Below are positions 8,795 to 20,834 of a DNA stretch of 64,000 bases, piece by piece. The stretch covers positions 1 to 64,000 of the forward strand of contig NZ_FMAH01000004.1 of NCBI RefSeq assembly GCF_900094545.1, given 5' to 3'. Position 1 is the stretch's first letter, and each line of letters begins with the position of its first letter. Origin of the DNA: Martinezella miluonensis (GTDB lineage Bacteria > Pseudomonadota > Alphaproteobacteria > Rhizobiales > Rhizobiaceae). The notes under the pieces are model-generated. The model saw nothing but the letters and a program-made list of their open reading frames with translations, did no database searches and was not told where the DNA came from. The translations under genes and the position numbers were made by a program.

Positions 8795-10099
8795 ATGTTA
8801 CAGGATCAGGATCGCATCTTTACCAATATCTACGGCCTCAAGGATAAGTCTCTCAAGGGCGCGATGTCGCGCGGCCATTGGGACGGCACGAAGCAAATCC
8901 TCGAAAAGGGTCGTGACTGGATCATCAACGAGATGAAGGCCTCCGGCCTTCGCGGTCGCGGCGGCGCAGGCTTCCCGACCGGTCTCAAGTGGTCCTTCAT
9001 GCCGAAGGAAAGCGACGGTCGTCCGCACTATCTCGTCGTCAACGCCGACGAGTCCGAGCCGGGCACCTGCAAGGACCGCGACATCATGCGCCACGATCCG
9101 CACACGCTGATCGAAGGTTGCGTCATTGCCGGTTTCGCCATGGGCGCTAATGCCGCTTACATCTATGTTCGCGGCGAATATATGCGCGAGCGCGAAGCCC
9201 TGCAGGCGGCGATCGACGAATGCTACGATGCAGGATTACTCGGCAAAAACAACAAGCTCGGCTGGGATTATGACGTTTACGTTCATCATGGCGCCGGCGC
9301 CTACATCTGCGGCGAAGAAACCGCGCTGCTCGAAAGCCTGGAAGGCAAGAAGGGCCAGCCGCGCCTGAAGCCGCCGTTCCCGGCCAACATGGGTCTCTAT
9401 GGCTGCCCGACGACAGTCAACAACGTCGAGTCGATCGCCGTTGCCCCGACGATCCTGCGCCGCGGTGCCGGCTGGTTCTCCTCCTTCGGCCGTCCGAACA
9501 ATGTCGGCACGAAGCTGTTCATGCTCTCCGGTCACGTCAACCGTCCTTGCACGGTTGAAGAGACGATGGGCATCACTTTCCGCGAGCTGGTCGAAAAGCA
9601 TGGCGGCGGTATTCGCGGCGGCTGGGACAATCTGCTGGCCGTCATTCCCGGCGGCGCGTCGTGCCCGGTCGTTCCGGCTGCCGATATCATCGACTGCCCG
9701 ATGGATTTCGATGGTCTGCGCGAAGTCAAGTCGTCCTTCGGTACGGCAGCGGCGATCGTCATGGACAAGTCGACCGACATCATCAAGGCGATCGCCCGCA
9801 TCTCGGCCTTCTTCAAGCACGAGAGCTGCGGTCAGTGCACGCCGTGCCGCGAAGGCACGGGCTGGATGTGGCGCGTTCTGGAGCGCATGGCGCGCGGCAA
9901 CGCGCAGAAGCGCGAGATTGACATGCTGTTCCAGGTGACGAAGCAGATCGAAGGTCATACCATCTGTGCGCTCGGCGACGCAGCCGCATGGCCGGTGCAG
10001 GGCCTGATCCGCAATTTCCGCCCCGAGATCGAAAAGCGCATCGACCAGTATACCGCCAACGCGACAAGCCGCGGCGCCGTACTGGAAGCTGCCGAGTAA
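8795..10099 (+). CDS. nuoF: NADH-quinone oxidoreductase subunit F (NADH and FMN binding)
   Basis: NuoF oxidises NADH through FMN and passes electrons to cluster N3. The 434-residue protein has the FMN/NADH-binding [13 protein letters not shown] and [19 protein letters not shown]. The N3 cysteine motif is [12 protein letters not shown], and a fourth Cys follows in HTICALGD. The GRGGAGF motif sits near residue 50. It lies ten bases after nuoE with GAGGTG-type ribosome site AAGAGGTGAAGC before the ATG. Confidence 0.96.
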   Translation: MLQDQDRIFTNIYGLKDKSLKGAMSRGHWDGTKQILEKGRDWIINEMKASGLRGRGGAGFPTGLKWSFMPKESDGRPHYLVVNADESEPGTCKDRDIMRHDPHTLIEGCVIAGFAMGANAAYIYVRGEYMREREALQAAIDECYDAGLLGKNNKLGWDYDVYVHHGAGAYICGEETALLESLEGKKGQPRLKPPFPANMGLYGCPTTVNNVESIAVAPTILRRGAGWFSSFGRPNNVGTKLFMLSGHVNRPCTVEETMGITFRELVEKHGGGIRGGWDNLLAVIPGGASCPVVPAADIIDCPMDFDGLREVKSSFGTAAAIVMDKSTDIIKAIARISAFFKHESCGQCTPCREGTGWMWRVLERMARGNAQKREIDMLFQVTKQIEGHTICALGDAAAWPVQGLIRNFRPEIEKRIDQYTANATSRGAVLEAAE

Positions 10100-10107
10100 G
10101 GACGATG

Positions 10108-10845
10108 ATGGCGAAGACCACGGATATCAGGCAAGGGAATGCAGTGGCCGGTGACGCATCGGCCGATCTCGGCCGCGTTGCCGCCGATATGCTGCGGAAT
10201 TCGTCCGTTATGCCGATCTATCCACTGATGGCCAATCCGGCAGCGGCATTTGCCGCTGCGGCGGCCATCGGTTTCGGCGTTACCTCGCAGATCGCCGGAG
10301 CATTCTTCGGTGCACTTCAGGGTGCCGTCGAGGTTGCGAACAAGCGGGCTGCCGAGCCGGATCAAGGGAATGATGGCGCCGCCGAACAGAAAGCGGCAGC
10401 GAAGAAGGCCGGGGCAGGGGAAGCGAAGCCCGTAGAGGCATCGCCCGTTGCCGCTCCGGTCGCATCGAAGCCGGTGGCTGCAAAGCCGAAGCCCGCCGTC
10501 GCAAAGAAGGCCGCGCCAAAGCCGGCTGCGGTTGCTGTGACTACGGCAGCGCCGGCCAAGAGTAAGGCCAAGGTCGAGGTGGCGGCGCCTGTTGCAGCAA
10601 AGCCGGCTCCCGCGCGTAGCCGCAAGGCCGCGCCGAAAGCCGACGACCTGAAGCTCATTTCGGGCGTCGGCCCGAAGCTGGAGCAGGTGTTGAACGGACG
10701 CGGTATCCAGCGCTTTGCCGATATCGCTGTCTGGACCGATGCAGATGTCGAGCGGATCGATGCGGAGCTCGGCTTTGACGGCCGCATCCGGCGCGACGAC
10801 TGGGTGGGCCAGGCGAAGGCGCTGCTGCCGAAGGGCCGGAATTGA
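10108..10845 (+). CDS. Complex I operon protein with hydrophobic N-terminal segment and NuoE-type helix-hairpin-helix tail
   Basis: This 245-residue protein is not a standard Nuo subunit. Residues 30-75 contain a small-residue, Ala/Phe-rich hydrophobic stretch (AAAFAAAAAIGFGVTSQIAG). A long linker of Ala, Lys and Pro follows. The C-terminal 65 residues ([20 protein letters not shown] to RDDWVGQAKALL) are clearly paralogous to the NuoE tail. ATG 10108 is preferred over 10105 because AAGGA lies five bases upstream. The HHH motif alone could lead to a nuclease annotation, but no catalytic residues support that. A membrane-linked accessory factor of complex I is my inference. Confidence 0.8.
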   Translation: MAKTTDIRQGNAVAGDASADLGRVAADMLRNSSVMPIYPLMANPAAAFAAAAAIGFGVTSQIAGAFFGALQGAVEVANKRAAEPDQGNDGAAEQKAAAKKAGAGEAKPVEASPVAAPVASKPVAAKPKPAVAKKAAPKPAAVAVTTAAPAKSKAKVEVAAPVAAKPAPARSRKAAPKADDLKLISGVGPKLEQVLNGRGIQRFADIAVWTDADVERIDAELGFDGRIRRDDWVGQAKALLPKGRN

Positions 10846-10884
10846 GGTTTTTCCTTGGCTGTACGCGACAGCCGGGGAGGGTGA

Positions 10885-11070
10885 ATGAAGGCGGTGGAAA
10901 TGTTGCGGGCAAGCCCCGCATGTTTCGATCGCGACGCTGATCTTGCGGGGACAAGATTCGGCAAAGCTTATTGTGAGCGAACCGGTGCCCTGCGGCGGTC
11001 ATGCCGCGCCGGTGGCAGTCCGGTTTGCGATCATGAAATTGCCTGCAGCCAGGTTCGGCTGGAGACGTGA
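10885..11070 (+). CDS. Doubtful 61-residue ORF in the gap before nuoG
   Basis: The 243-base gap between the helix-hairpin-helix gene and nuoG holds one ORF with a good ribosome site (GGGGAGG at 10874-10880, four bases from the ATG). The peptide has five cysteines and no recognisable family or membrane segment. It may be a real small protein or only leader sequence for nuoG. I see no terminator here, so the operon probably continues through it. Confidence 0.25.
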   Translation: MKAVEMLRASPACFDRDADLAGTRFGKAYCERTGALRRSCRAGGSPVCDHEIACSQVRLET

Positions 11071-11088
11071 CATAGGACTGAGTGGACG

Positions 11089-13170
11089 ATGGCTAAACTG
11101 AAGATTGACGGTAAAGAGATCGAAGTTCCGGATCACTACACGCTTATCCAGGCGTGCGAGGAAGCCGGCGCCGAAGTCCCGCGCTTCTGCTTCCATGAAC
11201 GACTGTCGGTGGCCGGCAATTGCCGCATGTGCCTCGTAGAGGTAAAGGGTGGCCCGCCGAAGCCGCAGGCTTCTTGCGCCATGGGCGTGCGCGACATTCG
11301 CGGCGGCCCGAACGGCGAACTTCCGGAAGTCTTCACCAATACGCCGATGGTCAAGAAGGCCCGCGAAGGCGTGATGGAGTTCCTGCTGATCAACCATCCG
11401 CTGGATTGCCCGATCTGCGACCAGGGCGGCGAATGCGATCTGCAGGATCAGGCCATGGCCTTCGGTATCGACAGCTCGCGCTATCAGGAAGACAAGCGCG
11501 CCGTCGAAGACAAGTATATCGGCCCGCTGGTCAAGACCGTGATGAACCGCTGCATTCACTGCACGCGTTGCGTCCGTTTCACGACGGAAGTTGCCGGCAT
11601 CTCCGAGCTCGGCCTGATCGGCCGCGGCGAAGACGCCGAGATCACCACCTATCTCGAGCGCGCAATGACCTCGGAGCTGCAGGGCAACGTCGTTGATCTT
11701 TGCCCGGTCGGCGCGCTGACCTCGAAGCCCTTCGCCTTCACGGCTCGTCCGTGGGAGTTGAACAAGACCGAATCGATCGACGTCATGGACGCGCTCGGCT
11801 CCGCCATCCGCGTCGATACGCGTGGCCGCGAAGTCATGCGCGTGCTGCCTAGGGTCAACGAGCAGATCAACGAAGAGTGGATCTCCGACAAGACGCGCTT
11901 CATCTGGGATGGCCTGAAAACGCAGCGCCTCGACAAGCCCTATGTCCGCAAGGATGGCCGCCTGCAAGCCGCAAGCTGGAGCGACGCCTTTGCCGCTATC
12001 AAGTCGGCGGTCTCCGCCACCAGCGGCGACAAGATCGGCGCCATCGCCGGTGACCTCGCTTCGGTCGAAGAGATGTACGCCCTCGGCGAACTGATGAAAT
12101 CGCTTGGTTCGGAGAATCTCGACTGTCGCCAGGACGGGACGGCGCTTGATCCGTCGCTCGGCCGCGCAAGCTACATCTTCAACCCGAGCATTCAGGGTAT
12201 CGAAGCCGCCGATGCGCTGCTGATCGTCGGCGCCAATCCGCGCTTCGAAGCTGCCGTGCTGAATTCGCGCATCCGTAAGCGCTGGCGCCGCGGTAAGTTC
12301 CCGATCGGCGTGATCGGCGAACATGCCGACCTGCGCTACTCCTACGACTATCTCGGTGCAGGCTCGGACACGCTCGCCGATATCGTCAACGGTTCGCACA
12401 GCTTTGCGGACGTTCTGAAGAAGGCCGAAAAGCCGATGATCATCATCGGCCAGGGCGCACTGATCCGTGAAGATGGCGCGCAGGTGCTGGCAAATGCCGC
12501 CAAGCTCGCGGCAGCCGTCGGTGTCGTCAAGGATGGCTGGAACGGCTTTGCCGTGCTGCACACGGCGGCATCCCGCGTGGGTGGCCTCGATCTCGGCTTC
12601 GTGCCGGGCGAAAAGGGCGTCAATGCGGCGACCATGCTGTCGTCGATGGACGTGCTCTTCCTGCTCGGCGCCGATGAACTCGATTTCAGCCGCAAGGGCG
12701 CCAAGTTCACCGTCTATATCGGCTCGCATGGCGACAACGGCGCACAGAGTGCCGACGTCATTCTCCCGGCTGCCGCCTACACTGAAAAGTCGGGCACCTG
12801 GGTCAACACCGAAGGCCGTGTCCAGATGGGCAATCGCGCCGGTTTCGCACCGGGGGATGCCCGCGAGGACTGGGCCGTCATTCGCGCCCTTTCCGACGTA
12901 CTCGGCAAGAAGCTTCCCTTTGATTCGCTGAGAGAATTGCGCGCGAAGCTCTATGCAGCTTTCCCGCATTTCGCCGGCATCGACGAGATTGCCGAAGCCG
13001 ATAGCGCCCAAATTGCCGCACTTGCGAAAAAAGCCGGCGCGATGGGCAAATCGGCATTTGCGTCGCCGATCAAAGACTTCTATTTGACGAACCCGATAAC
13101 GCGCGCGTCGGCTGTCATGGCCGAATGCTCGGCATTGGCCCGCAACAATTTCCAGGCTGCGGCAGAGTAA
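11089..13170 (+). CDS. nuoG: NADH-quinone oxidoreductase subunit G (complex I, 75 kDa)
   Basis: This 693-residue peripheral-arm subunit carries iron-sulfur clusters N1b, N4 and N5. The N-terminal ferredoxin domain has [18 protein letters not shown]. The His-Cys motif region includes [15 protein letters not shown], and [12 protein letters not shown] follows. The rest is a molybdopterin-oxidoreductase-like domain without a cofactor ([31 protein letters not shown]). Length is typical of the mitochondrial type. NuoH begins 11 bases after its stop. Confidence 0.95.
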   Translation: MAKLKIDGKEIEVPDHYTLIQACEEAGAEVPRFCFHERLSVAGNCRMCLVEVKGGPPKPQASCAMGVRDIRGGPNGELPEVFTNTPMVKKAREGVMEFLLINHPLDCPICDQGGECDLQDQAMAFGIDSSRYQEDKRAVEDKYIGPLVKTVMNRCIHCTRCVRFTTEVAGISELGLIGRGEDAEITTYLERAMTSELQGNVVDLCPVGALTSKPFAFTARPWELNKTESIDVMDALGSAIRVDTRGREVMRVLPRVNEQINEEWISDKTRFIWDGLKTQRLDKPYVRKDGRLQAASWSDAFAAIKSAVSATSGDKIGAIAGDLASVEEMYALGELMKSLGSENLDCRQDGTALDPSLGRASYIFNPSIQGIEAADALLIVGANPRFEAAVLNSRIRKRWRRGKFPIGVIGEHADLRYSYDYLGAGSDTLADIVNGSHSFADVLKKAEKPMIIIGQGALIREDGAQVLANAAKLAAAVGVVKDGWNGFAVLHTAASRVGGLDLGFVPGEKGVNAATMLSSMDVLFLLGADELDFSRKGAKFTVYIGSHGDNGAQSADVILPAAAYTEKSGTWVNTEGRVQMGNRAGFAPGDAREDWAVIRALSDVLGKKLPFDSLRELRAKLYAAFPHFAGIDEIAEADSAQIAALAKKAGAMGKSAFASPIKDFYLTNPITRASAVMAECSALARNNFQAAAE

Positions 13171-13181
13171 GGGCAAGGACT

Positions 13182-14225
13182 ATGGATTCATTCGTTTCGA
13201 CCTATCTCTTGCCGGGGCTGATCATGTTCGGCCAGGCCTTGTTGCTCCTGGTCCCTCTGCTGATCTTCATCGCCTTTATTCTGCTTGCCGACCGTAAGAT
13301 CTGGGCGGCGGTTCAGCTGCGCCGCGGCCCGAACGTCGTCGGTCCCTTCGGCCTGTTTCAGTCCTTCGCCGACCTTCTGAAGTTCATCTTCAAGGAGCCG
13401 ATCATCCCGGCCGGTGCAAACAAGACCGTGTTTCTGCTGGCGCCGCTGGTGTCCGTGGTACTGGCGCTGTCCACCTGGGCCGTCGTGCCGCTGGCGCAGA
13501 ATTGGGTCGTCGCCGATATCAACGTCGGCATCCTTTACATCCTGGCGATCTCGTCGCTGGAAGTATACGGCATCATCATGGGCGGCTGGGCTTCGAACTC
13601 GAAGTATCCGTTCCTCGGCGCGTTGCGCTCTGCAGCACAGATGGTGTCCTACGAAGTCTCGATCGGTTTCGTCATCGTCACCGTGCTGCTTTGCGTTGGT
13701 TCGCTGAACCTGACGGATATCGTGCTCTCGCAGCAGACGGGCCTCGGCACCAAGCTCGGCCTGCCGGCCTCGTTCCTCGACTGGCACTGGCTGTCGCTGT
13801 TCCCGATGTTCATCGTGTTCTTCATTTCGGCGCTCGCTGAAACCAACCGCCCGCCCTTCGATCTTCCGGAAGCGGAATCGGAACTGGTCGCCGGCTTCAT
13901 GGTCGAATACAGCTCTTCCCCGTACATGATGTTCATGCTCGGCGAATATGCTGCCGTCGTGCTGATGTGCTCGCTCACGACGATCCTCTTCCTCGGCGGC
14001 TGGCTGCCTCCGGTCGATATCTGGATCCTGAATTGGGTTCCGGGCATCATCTGGTTCCTGCTGAAGTCCTGCCTTGTGTTTTTCATGTTCGCGATGGTGA
14101 AGGCTTTCGTGCCGCGCTACCGCTACGACCAGCTCATGCGCCTTGGCTGGAAGGTTTTCCTGCCGCTGTCGCTTGCCATGGTCGTTATCGTTGCATTCGT
14201 GCTGAAGCTGACGGGATGGGCGTGA
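13182..14225 (+). CDS. nuoH: NADH-quinone oxidoreductase subunit H (complex I membrane subunit)
   Basis: NuoH lines the quinone channel at the junction of the two arms. The 347-residue protein has about eight transmembrane helices and the diagnostic loops [25 protein letters not shown] (positions about 45-65) and [21 protein letters not shown] longer frame opens at 13125 inside nuoG. I chose ATG 13182 because it gives the family length and begins [22 protein letters not shown] precedes it. Confidence 0.95.
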   Translation: MDSFVSTYLLPGLIMFGQALLLLVPLLIFIAFILLADRKIWAAVQLRRGPNVVGPFGLFQSFADLLKFIFKEPIIPAGANKTVFLLAPLVSVVLALSTWAVVPLAQNWVVADINVGILYILAISSLEVYGIIMGGWASNSKYPFLGALRSAAQMVSYEVSIGFVIVTVLLCVGSLNLTDIVLSQQTGLGTKLGLPASFLDWHWLSLFPMFIVFFISALAETNRPPFDLPEAESELVAGFMVEYSSSPYMMFMLGEYAAVVLMCSLTTILFLGGWLPPVDIWILNWVPGIIWFLLKSCLVFFMFAMVKAFVPRYRYDQLMRLGWKVFLPLSLAMVVIVAFVLKLTGWA

Positions 14226-14264
14226 TGATGTCTGTCCCCGCTTCTGGCAGTTTTGGAGGTTAAG

Positions 14265-14756
14265 ATGGCCGGTTTGTCCAACGCCGTCAGCTCGCTGTTT
14301 CTCAAGGAATTTGTCGGCGCGTTCTTTTTGTCGATGCGTTACTTCTTCAAGCAGAAGGCGACGATCAATTACCCCTTCGAGAAGGGGCCGGTCAGCCCGC
14401 GCTTCCGCGGCGAACATGCGCTGCGCCGCTATCCCAACGGCGAAGAGCGCTGCATCGCCTGCAAGCTCTGCGAAGCCATCTGTCCTGCCCAGGCTATCAC
14501 CATCGAGGCCGGGCCGCGCCGCAACGACGGCACGCGCCGCACGGTGCGTTACGACATCGACATGGTGAAGTGCATCTATTGCGGCTTCTGCCAGGAAGCC
14601 TGCCCGGTCGACGCTATCGTCGAAGGGCCGAACTTCGAATTCGCCACCGAGACCCGCGAAGAGCTCTACTTCGACAAAGCGCGGCTTTTGGACAATGGCG
14701 ACCGCTGGGAACGCGAAATCGCGCGCAACATCGCGATGGATTCGCCGTACCGCTGA
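14265..14756 (+). CDS. nuoI: NADH-quinone oxidoreductase subunit I (2x[4Fe-4S])
   Basis: NuoI carries clusters N6a and N6b in the connecting module. The 163-residue protein has two classic ferredoxin motifs, [12 protein letters not shown] and [19 protein letters not shown]-like [20 protein letters not shown] precedes them. ATG 14265 is preceded by TTGGAGGTTAAG, a strong ribosome site; an in-frame TTG at 14253 overlaps that site and is unlikely. A gap of 149 bases separates it from nuoJ. Confidence 0.95.
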   Translation: MAGLSNAVSSLFLKEFVGAFFLSMRYFFKQKATINYPFEKGPVSPRFRGEHALRRYPNGEERCIACKLCEAICPAQAITIEAGPRRNDGTRRTVRYDIDMVKCIYCGFCQEACPVDAIVEGPNFEFATETREELYFDKARLLDNGDRWEREIARNIAMDSPYR

Positions 14757-14905
14757 GCGGAGTTTTGAGTATGCCGTGACGGGCGGCCCGTTGTCGCCGT
14801 CGCGGTTGAATCTAGACCGGGGCTTTGCCGGACGAAGGTCCGACCGAGCTCCATCGGGCAGGGGAAGCACCCCGCTGCCCGGGGGAAGACGAAAAAGGCA
14901 CCAAC

Positions 14906-15520
14906 ATGGGTCTGCAGGCTCTTTTTTTCTACATCTTCGCCTTTGTCGCTGTGGCGTCGGCGTTCATGGTCATCTCAGCGCGGAATCCGGTCCATTCGGT
15001 CCTGTTCCTGATCCTGGTTTTCTTCAACGCGGCCGGCCTCTTCCTGTTGATGGGGGCCGAGTTCCTGGCGATGATCCTGCTGGTCGTTTATGTCGGCGCC
15101 GTGGCGGTTCTCTTCCTTTTCGTCGTCATGATGCTTGATGTCGATTTCGCCGAACTCCGGGCGGGCATTCTGGAATATGCGCCGATCGGCGCGCTGATCG
15201 GCGTCATCCTCGCCGCCGAGCTGATCGTCGTCATCGGCGGCAGCGTGATCTCGCCCCAGATCGCCAAGTCGGTCGCCATGCCGATCCCCGCCATCACGCA
15301 ACGCACGAACACTGCCGCCCTCGGCGACGTGCTCTATACCAACTACGTCTATTTCTTCGAGATCGCCGGCCTTGTTCTGCTGGTTGCGATGATCGGCGCG
15401 ATCGTGCTGACGCTGAAGCATCGCACGCACATCAAGCGCCAGAATATCCCCCAACAGGTCGCCCGCACGCCTGCGACCGCCGTCGAGGTGGTCAAGGTCA
15501 AGCCGGGGCAGGGCGTCTGA
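14906..15520 (+). CDS. nuoJ: NADH-quinone oxidoreductase subunit J (complex I membrane subunit)
   Basis: This 204-residue membrane subunit has five transmembrane helices. The family signature is [20 protein letters not shown] near residue 30, followed by [23 protein letters not shown] 14906 was chosen because it starts directly with the first helix ([11 protein letters not shown]); the upstream extension to 14825 is polar and unlike NuoJ. The C-terminal 30 residues are charged and vary between species. Confidence 0.94.
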   Translation: MGLQALFFYIFAFVAVASAFMVISARNPVHSVLFLILVFFNAAGLFLLMGAEFLAMILLVVYVGAVAVLFLFVVMMLDVDFAELRAGILEYAPIGALIGVILAAELIVVIGGSVISPQIAKSVAMPIPAITQRTNTAALGDVLYTNYVYFFEIAGLVLLVAMIGAIVLTLKHRTHIKRQNIPQQVARTPATAVEVVKVKPGQGV

Positions 15521-15551
15521 GGCGAGGCACGAGGATCAAAGGAACAAGAAC

Positions 15552-15860
15552 ATGGTCATCGGACTTTCCCACTACCTGACGGTTAGCGCCATCCTCTTCG
15601 TGCTCGGCGTCTTCGGTATCTTTCTCAACCGCAAGAACGTCATCATCATCCTGATGTCCATCGAGCTGATACTGCTCGCGGTCAACATCAACATGGTCGC
15701 CTTCTCGTCGTTCCTCAACGACATCGTCGGCCAGGTCTTCGCTCTATTCATTTTGACCGTCGCTGCGGCCGAAGCTGCGATCGGTCTTGCAATTCTCGTC
15801 GTCTTCTACCGTAACCGCGGCTCCATCGCGGTTGAAGACGTCAACGTGATGAAGGGCTGA
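15552..15860 (+). CDS. nuoK: NADH-quinone oxidoreductase subunit K (complex I membrane subunit)
   Basis: The 102-residue protein has three transmembrane helices. Helices two and three carry the buried glutamates of the proton path, in [15 protein letters not shown] and [33 protein letters not shown] sequence is diagnostic. ATG 15552 follows AAAGGAACAAGAAC. Seven bases separate it from nuoL. Confidence 0.95.
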   Translation: MVIGLSHYLTVSAILFVLGVFGIFLNRKNVIIILMSIELILLAVNINMVAFSSFLNDIVGQVFALFILTVAAAEAAIGLAILVVFYRNRGSIAVEDVNVMKG

Positions 15861-15867
15861 TACAGCT

Positions 15868-17862
15868 ATGTTTTTATATAAGGCTATCGTCTTTCTTCCC
15901 CTGATCGGTGCGATTATCGCCGGCCTTTTCGGCCGCGCCATCGGCGCCAAGGCTTCGGAATATGTTACCACCGGCCTGATGATCGTCGCCGGCGTCCTAT
16001 CCTGGGTCGTCTTCTTCACGGTGGCTCTCGGCCATACGGACGGCCCGATCAAGGTTGAAGTCCTGCGCTGGATCCAGTCCGGCGGCATCGACGCGTCCTG
16101 GGCGCTGCGCATCGACACGCTGACCTCGGTCATGCTGATCGTCGTGAACACGGTTTCGACCCTGGTTCACGTCTACTCGATCGGATACATGCACCACGAT
16201 CCGCATCGTCCGCGCTTCTTCGCCTATCTGTCGCTCTTCACCTTCGCCATGCTCATGCTGGTGACCTCCGACAACCTCGCCCAGATGTTTTTCGGCTGGG
16301 AAGGCGTCGGTCTGGCCTCCTATCTGCTGATCGGCTTCTGGTTCAAGAAGCCGTCCGCGTCCGCAGCGGCAATCAAGGCCTTCATCGTCAACCGCGTCGG
16401 CGACTTCGGCTTCGTGCTCGGCATTGCGGGCGTCTTCGTCCTCTTCGGCTCGATCAACCTCGACGTCATCTTCGGCAATGTGCAGAGCTTTGCCGCAGGG
16501 CAGGGCGGTCAGCCGGGCGATATCGTACTCAACCTTTTCGGCATGCATCTCGATCGCGGTCACGCGCTCACCGGCGTCTGCCTGCTGCTCTTCATGGGCG
16601 CGATGGGTAAGTCGGCACAGTTCCTGCTGCACACCTGGCTGCCGGACGCCATGGAAGGCCCGACCCCGGTTTCGGCGCTCATCCATGCCGCAACGATGGT
16701 CACCGCCGGCGTCTTCCTCGTCGCCCGCATGTCGCCGATCTTCGAACTGTCGCAAGATGCCCTGACCGTCGTGACCGTCATCGGCGCGATCACGGCCTTC
16801 TTCGCCGCAACCGTCGGCCTCGTGCAGAACGACATCAAGCGCGTCATCGCCTATTCGACTTGTTCGCAGCTCGGCTACATGTTCGTCGCGCTCGGCGTCG
16901 GCGCTTACGGCGCTGCCATTTTCCATCTGTTCACGCACGCCTTCTTCAAGGCTCTGCTCTTCCTCTGCGCCGGCTCGGTCATCCACGCCGTCGATGGCGA
17001 GCAGGACATGCGCCATATGGGTGGCCTCCGTTCGCACATCAAGAAGACCTATTGGATGATGATCATCGGCACGCTGGCGATCACCGGCGTCGGCATTCCA
17101 TTTTCGCCGATCGGCTTTGCCGGCTTCTTCTCCAAGGATGCGATCATCTCGGCTTCGTACACGTCGCACAATCCGGCCGCCGGCTTTGCCTTCACGCTGC
17201 TGGTCATCGCCGCGCTGTTCACCAGCTTCTATTCCTGGCGCCTGATCTTCATGACCTTCTTCGGCAAGCCCCGTGCCTCGCACGAAGTCATGCACCATGT
17301 GCATGAATCGCCGAATGTCATGTTGGTCCCGCTCTATCTGTTGGCGATCGGCGCCGTCTTCGCCGGCTGGTATTTCCATGACTACTTCGTCGGTCACGCC
17401 TATGAGGAATTCTGGAAGCACGCGCTCTTCACAGTGCCTGACAACAAGATCCTTGAAGAGATGGAGCATGCTCCGCATTGGGTCGAGCTCAGCCCGTTCA
17501 TCGCGATGGTCGTTGGCTTCGTGGTTGCCTGGTACATGTACATCCAGTCGCCGGAAACGCCCCGTCGCCTCGCTCAGCAGCAGCGCCCGCTCTACGAGTT
17601 CCTCTTGAACAAGTGGTACTTCGACGAGCTCTATGACTTCCTCTTCGTTCGCTCGGCCAAGCGCCTCGGCCGCTTCCTTTGGAAGCAGGGCGATATCGGG
17701 GTCATCGACACCATCGGCCCGAACGGCATTGCCGCGCGCGTCGTCGATGTCACCAACCGCGTCGTGCGCCTGCAGACTGGCTACCTCTATCACTATGCCT
17801 TCGCGATGCTGCTCGGCATTGCGGCCCTCGTTACTTGGATGATGCTCGGGAGTTCCCTCTGA
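15868..17862 (+). CDS. nuoL: NADH-quinone oxidoreductase subunit L (antiporter-like)
   Basis: NuoL is the distal antiporter-like proton channel of complex I. The 664-residue protein has the signature [20 protein letters not shown] and [20 protein letters not shown], with the key Glu and Lys of the family. About 14 to 16 helices are present. The C-terminal part includes the amphipathic lateral helix that clamps NuoM and NuoN. The stop overlaps the ATG of nuoM by one base (TGATG). Confidence 0.96.
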   Translation: MFLYKAIVFLPLIGAIIAGLFGRAIGAKASEYVTTGLMIVAGVLSWVVFFTVALGHTDGPIKVEVLRWIQSGGIDASWALRIDTLTSVMLIVVNTVSTLVHVYSIGYMHHDPHRPRFFAYLSLFTFAMLMLVTSDNLAQMFFGWEGVGLASYLLIGFWFKKPSASAAAIKAFIVNRVGDFGFVLGIAGVFVLFGSINLDVIFGNVQSFAAGQGGQPGDIVLNLFGMHLDRGHALTGVCLLLFMGAMGKSAQFLLHTWLPDAMEGPTPVSALIHAATMVTAGVFLVARMSPIFELSQDALTVVTVIGAITAFFAATVGLVQNDIKRVIAYSTCSQLGYMFVALGVGAYGAAIFHLFTHAFFKALLFLCAGSVIHAVDGEQDMRHMGGLRSHIKKTYWMMIIGTLAITGVGIPFSPIGFAGFFSKDAIISASYTSHNPAAGFAFTLLVIAALFTSFYSWRLIFMTFFGKPRASHEVMHHVHESPNVMLVPLYLLAIGAVFAGWYFHDYFVGHAYEEFWKHALFTVPDNKILEEMEHAPHWVELSPFIAMVVGFVVAWYMYIQSPETPRRLAQQQRPLYEFLLNKWYFDELYDFLFVRSAKRLGRFLWKQGDIGVIDTIGPNGIAARVVDVTNRVVRLQTGYLYHYAFAMLLGIAALVTWMMLGSSL

Positions 17863-19373
17863 TGACCGATTGGCCTATTCTTTCAACGGTCACGTTCCTG
17901 CCGCTGGTGGGCGTCCTTCTCCTGCTGTTTACGCGGGAAGACGGGCCCAACGGCCGCCGCAACATCCTGAATATTTCTCTGGCGACGACGGTCTTCACCT
18001 TCATCGTCTCGCTGTTCGTCTGGATCTGGTTCGACAACGCCAATCCGGGCTTCCAGATGATCGAGAAGCATGACTGGCTGACCAGCGGCATCAGCTATCA
18101 CATGGGTGTCGACGGCATTTCGATGCTGTTCGTGATCCTGTCGACTTTCCTGATGCCTTTCTGCGTGCTGGCAAGCTGGCTTTCGGTCGAAAAGCGGCTG
18201 AAGGACTACATGATCGCCTTCCTCGTCCTCGAGACGATGATGGTCGGCGTGTTCGTCTCGCTGGATATTGTGCTGTTCTACGTCTTCTTCGAAGCCGGCC
18301 TCATCCCGATGTTCCTGATCATCGGCGTCTGGGGCGGCAAGGATCGCGTCTACGCCAGCTACAAATTCTTCCTCTACACGCTGCTCGGCTCGGTGCTGAT
18401 GCTGCTTGCCATCATGGCGATGTACTGGCAGGCCGGTACGACCGATATCCCGTCGCTGCTCGCCTACAAGTTCCCGCCGCAGCTGCAGACGTGGCTATGG
18501 CTAGCCTTCTTCGCCTCCTTCGCGGTGAAGATGCCGATGTGGCCGGTCCATACCTGGCTTCCCGACGCGCACGTTCAGGCGCCGACGGCGGGCTCGGTCA
18601 TTCTGGCCGGCGTCCTCCTGAAGCTCGGCGGCTACGGCCTCATCCGCTTCTCGCTCGGCATGTTCCCGAATGCGTCGGAATATTTCGCGCCGTTCGTCTT
18701 CGCCCTGTCGGTCATCGCCATCATCTACACCTCGCTGGTGGCGCTGATGCAGGAAGACATCAAGAAGCTGATTGCCTATTCCTCCGTCGCCCATATGGGT
18801 TACGTGACGATGGGTATCTTTGCGGCCAACCAGCAGGGTGTTCAGGGCGCGATTTTCCAGATGCTTTCGCACGGCATCGTCTCGGGCGCACTCTTCCTTT
18901 GCGTCGGCGTGATCTACGATCGGACCCATACCCGCGAGATCGCGGCCTATGGCGGCCTGGTCAACAACATGCCGAAATATGCCGTTGCCATGATGGTCTT
19001 CACCATGGCCAATGTCGGTCTGCCCGGCACCTCCGGCTTCATCGGCGAATTCCTGACCCTGATCGGCGTCTTCCGCGCCAACACCTGGGTTGCGCTCTTC
19101 GCCGCCACCGGCGTCATCCTGTCGGCTGCCTATGCGCTCTGGCTTTACCGCCGGGTCATTTTCGGCGTGCTGGACAAGGAAAACCTGAAGAAGCTGCTGG
19201 ATCTGTCGCCGCGTGAACAGCTGATCCTCTATCCGCTGATCGCCCTCACGATCCTCTTCGGTGTCTATCCGGCGCCGATCTTTGACGCCACGGCCGCTTC
19301 GGTGGACCTCCTGGTGAATAATTACACCGCTGCCCTGCACGCTGCGCAGAATGTTGCGCTGTCGATGAATTGA
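17862..19373 (+). CDS. nuoM: NADH-quinone oxidoreductase subunit M (antiporter-like)
   Basis: This 503-residue proton-pumping membrane subunit has about 14 helices. [20 protein letters not shown] and [20 protein letters not shown] are diagnostic. The conserved Glu lies in FFEAGL and the channel Lys in the KMPMWP region. The start at 17862 overlaps the nuoL stop, so translation is coupled; a longer frame from 17679 is an artefact inside nuoL. Confidence 0.96.
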   Translation: MTDWPILSTVTFLPLVGVLLLLFTREDGPNGRRNILNISLATTVFTFIVSLFVWIWFDNANPGFQMIEKHDWLTSGISYHMGVDGISMLFVILSTFLMPFCVLASWLSVEKRLKDYMIAFLVLETMMVGVFVSLDIVLFYVFFEAGLIPMFLIIGVWGGKDRVYASYKFFLYTLLGSVLMLLAIMAMYWQAGTTDIPSLLAYKFPPQLQTWLWLAFFASFAVKMPMWPVHTWLPDAHVQAPTAGSVILAGVLLKLGGYGLIRFSLGMFPNASEYFAPFVFALSVIAIIYTSLVALMQEDIKKLIAYSSVAHMGYVTMGIFAANQQGVQGAIFQMLSHGIVSGALFLCVGVIYDRTHTREIAAYGGLVNNMPKYAVAMMVFTMANVGLPGTSGFIGEFLTLIGVFRANTWVALFAATGVILSAAYALWLYRRVIFGVLDKENLKKLLDLSPREQLILYPLIALTILFGVYPAPIFDATAASVDLLVNNYTAALHAAQNVALSMN

Positions 19374-19391
19374 TGACGGGACCTATTCGAT

Positions 19392-20834
19392 ATGACTGCT
19401 GACACAATTTTTGCGAGCCTGCATCTTTCCATTCCGGAGCTCATCCTCGCGGTCGGTGCACTTGCGTTGCTCATGATCGGCGTCTTCTCGGGCGAGCGGT
19501 CGGGACCCATGGTCACCGGTCTTGCCATCGCGCTTCTTGCGGTGGCCGGTCTCTGGATCATCTTCGTGCCGGGCGAGGGGCTGGCCTATGGCGGTGCCTA
19601 TCTCGCCGACGGCTTCTCGCGCTTCATGAAGATCGTTGCCTTGGTCGGCTCGATCGTCGCGATGTTCCTGAGCATGGGGCATGCGCGCGAGCAACAGCTC
19701 GATCGTTTCGAGTTCCCGGTTCTGCTTGTTCTCGCGACCCTCGGCATCCTGCTGATGATCTCGGCCCATGACCTGATCTCGCTCTACCTGTCGCTGGAAC
19801 TGCAGTCGCTGGCGCTCTACGTCGTGGCTGCCATCAACCGTGACAGCGTCAAGTCGACCGAAGCTGGCCTCAAATACTTCGTTCTCGGTGCGCTCTCCTC
19901 TGGTATGCTGCTCTACGGCATGTCGCTGGTCTACGGCTTCACCGGCCACACGACCTTCGACGCAATTGCCACGGCCCTCAGCGCCGAGACCCGTTCGCTC
20001 GGCCTCGTCTTCGGTCTGGTCTTCGTGCTTGCCGGTCTGGCCTTCAAGATCTCCGCCGTTCCGTTCCACATGTGGACGCCGGACGTTTACGAAGGCGCTC
20101 CGACCCCGGTCACCGCCTTCTTCGCCGGTGCGCCGAAGGTTGCCGCCATGGCGATCCTGACCCGTATCGTGGTTACGGCTTTCCATCCGGTACTCGCCGA
20201 CTGGCAGCAGATCATCGTGTTCATTTCGATCGCTTCGATGCTGCTCGGCTCCTTCGCCGCGATCGGTCAGCGTAATTTCAAGAGACTGATGGCCTATTCC
20301 TCGATCGGCCACATGGGCTATGCGCTCGTCGGTCTCGCCGCAGGGACCAAGACCGGTGTGTCAGGCGTCATGCTCTATATGGTCATTTACATGGTCATGA
20401 CGCTCGGCTCCTTCGCCATCATTTTGGCGATGCGCCGCAAGGATGGACGTCAGGTCGAAAGCATCGAAGATCTCGCAGGCCTCTCCGCGACGAACCCCTT
20501 CATGGCGGTCGTGCTGACGGCGCTGATGTTCTCGCTCGCCGGCATTCCGCCGCTGGCAGGCTTCTTCGGAAAGTACTTCGTCTTCGTCGCTGCCATCCAG
20601 GCGCATCTCTACGCGCTCGCCATCATCGGCGTTCTGGCCTCGGTCGTTGGCGCTTACTACTATCTGCGTGTCATCAAGGTGATGTGGTTTGATGAAGCCA
20701 AGGACGAATTCACGCGCACGGCCGGTTCGCTGCGCCTGGTCTTCGGTCTCTCGGGCCTGTTCGTCATTACTTACGTCTTGTTCGGCGGCGCAATCGGCGG
20801 TGCTGCCGATCTGGCGGCCGCGACGCTGTTTTGA
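19392..20834 (+). CDS. nuoN: NADH-quinone oxidoreductase subunit N (antiporter-like)
   Basis: The third antiporter-like subunit has 480 residues and about 14 helices. Family marks include [35 protein letters not shown] and [19 protein letters not shown]. The stop overlaps the ATG of birA by one base (TGATG), so the nuo transcript continues into the next genes. Confidence 0.96.
   Translation: MTADTIFASLHLSIPELILAVGALALLMIGVFSGERSGPMVTGLAIALLAVAGLWIIFVPGEGLAYGGAYLADGFSRFMKIVALVGSIVAMFLSMGHAREQQLDRFEFPVLLVLATLGILLMISAHDLISLYLSLELQSLALYVVAAINRDSVKSTEAGLKYFVLGALSSGMLLYGMSLVYGFTGHTTFDAIATALSAETRSLGLVFGLVFVLAGLAFKISAVPFHMWTPDVYEGAPTPVTAFFAGAPKVAAMAILTRIVVTAFHPVLADWQQIIVFISIASMLLGSFAAIGQRNFKRLMAYSSIGHMGYALVGLAAGTKTGVSGVMLYMVIYMVMTLGSFAIILAMRRKDGRQVESIEDLAGLSATNPFMAVVLTALMFSLAGIPPLAGFFGKYFVFVAAIQAHLYALAIIGVLASVVGAYYYLRVIKVMWFDEAKDEFTRTAGSLRLVFGLSGLFVITYVLFGGAIGGAADLAAATLF

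Noticed and set aside
15997..17793. 598-codon minus-strand frame across nuoL
   Set aside because: The His/Glu/Asp-rich product mirrors the membrane-protein codons of nuoL and is not a real protein.
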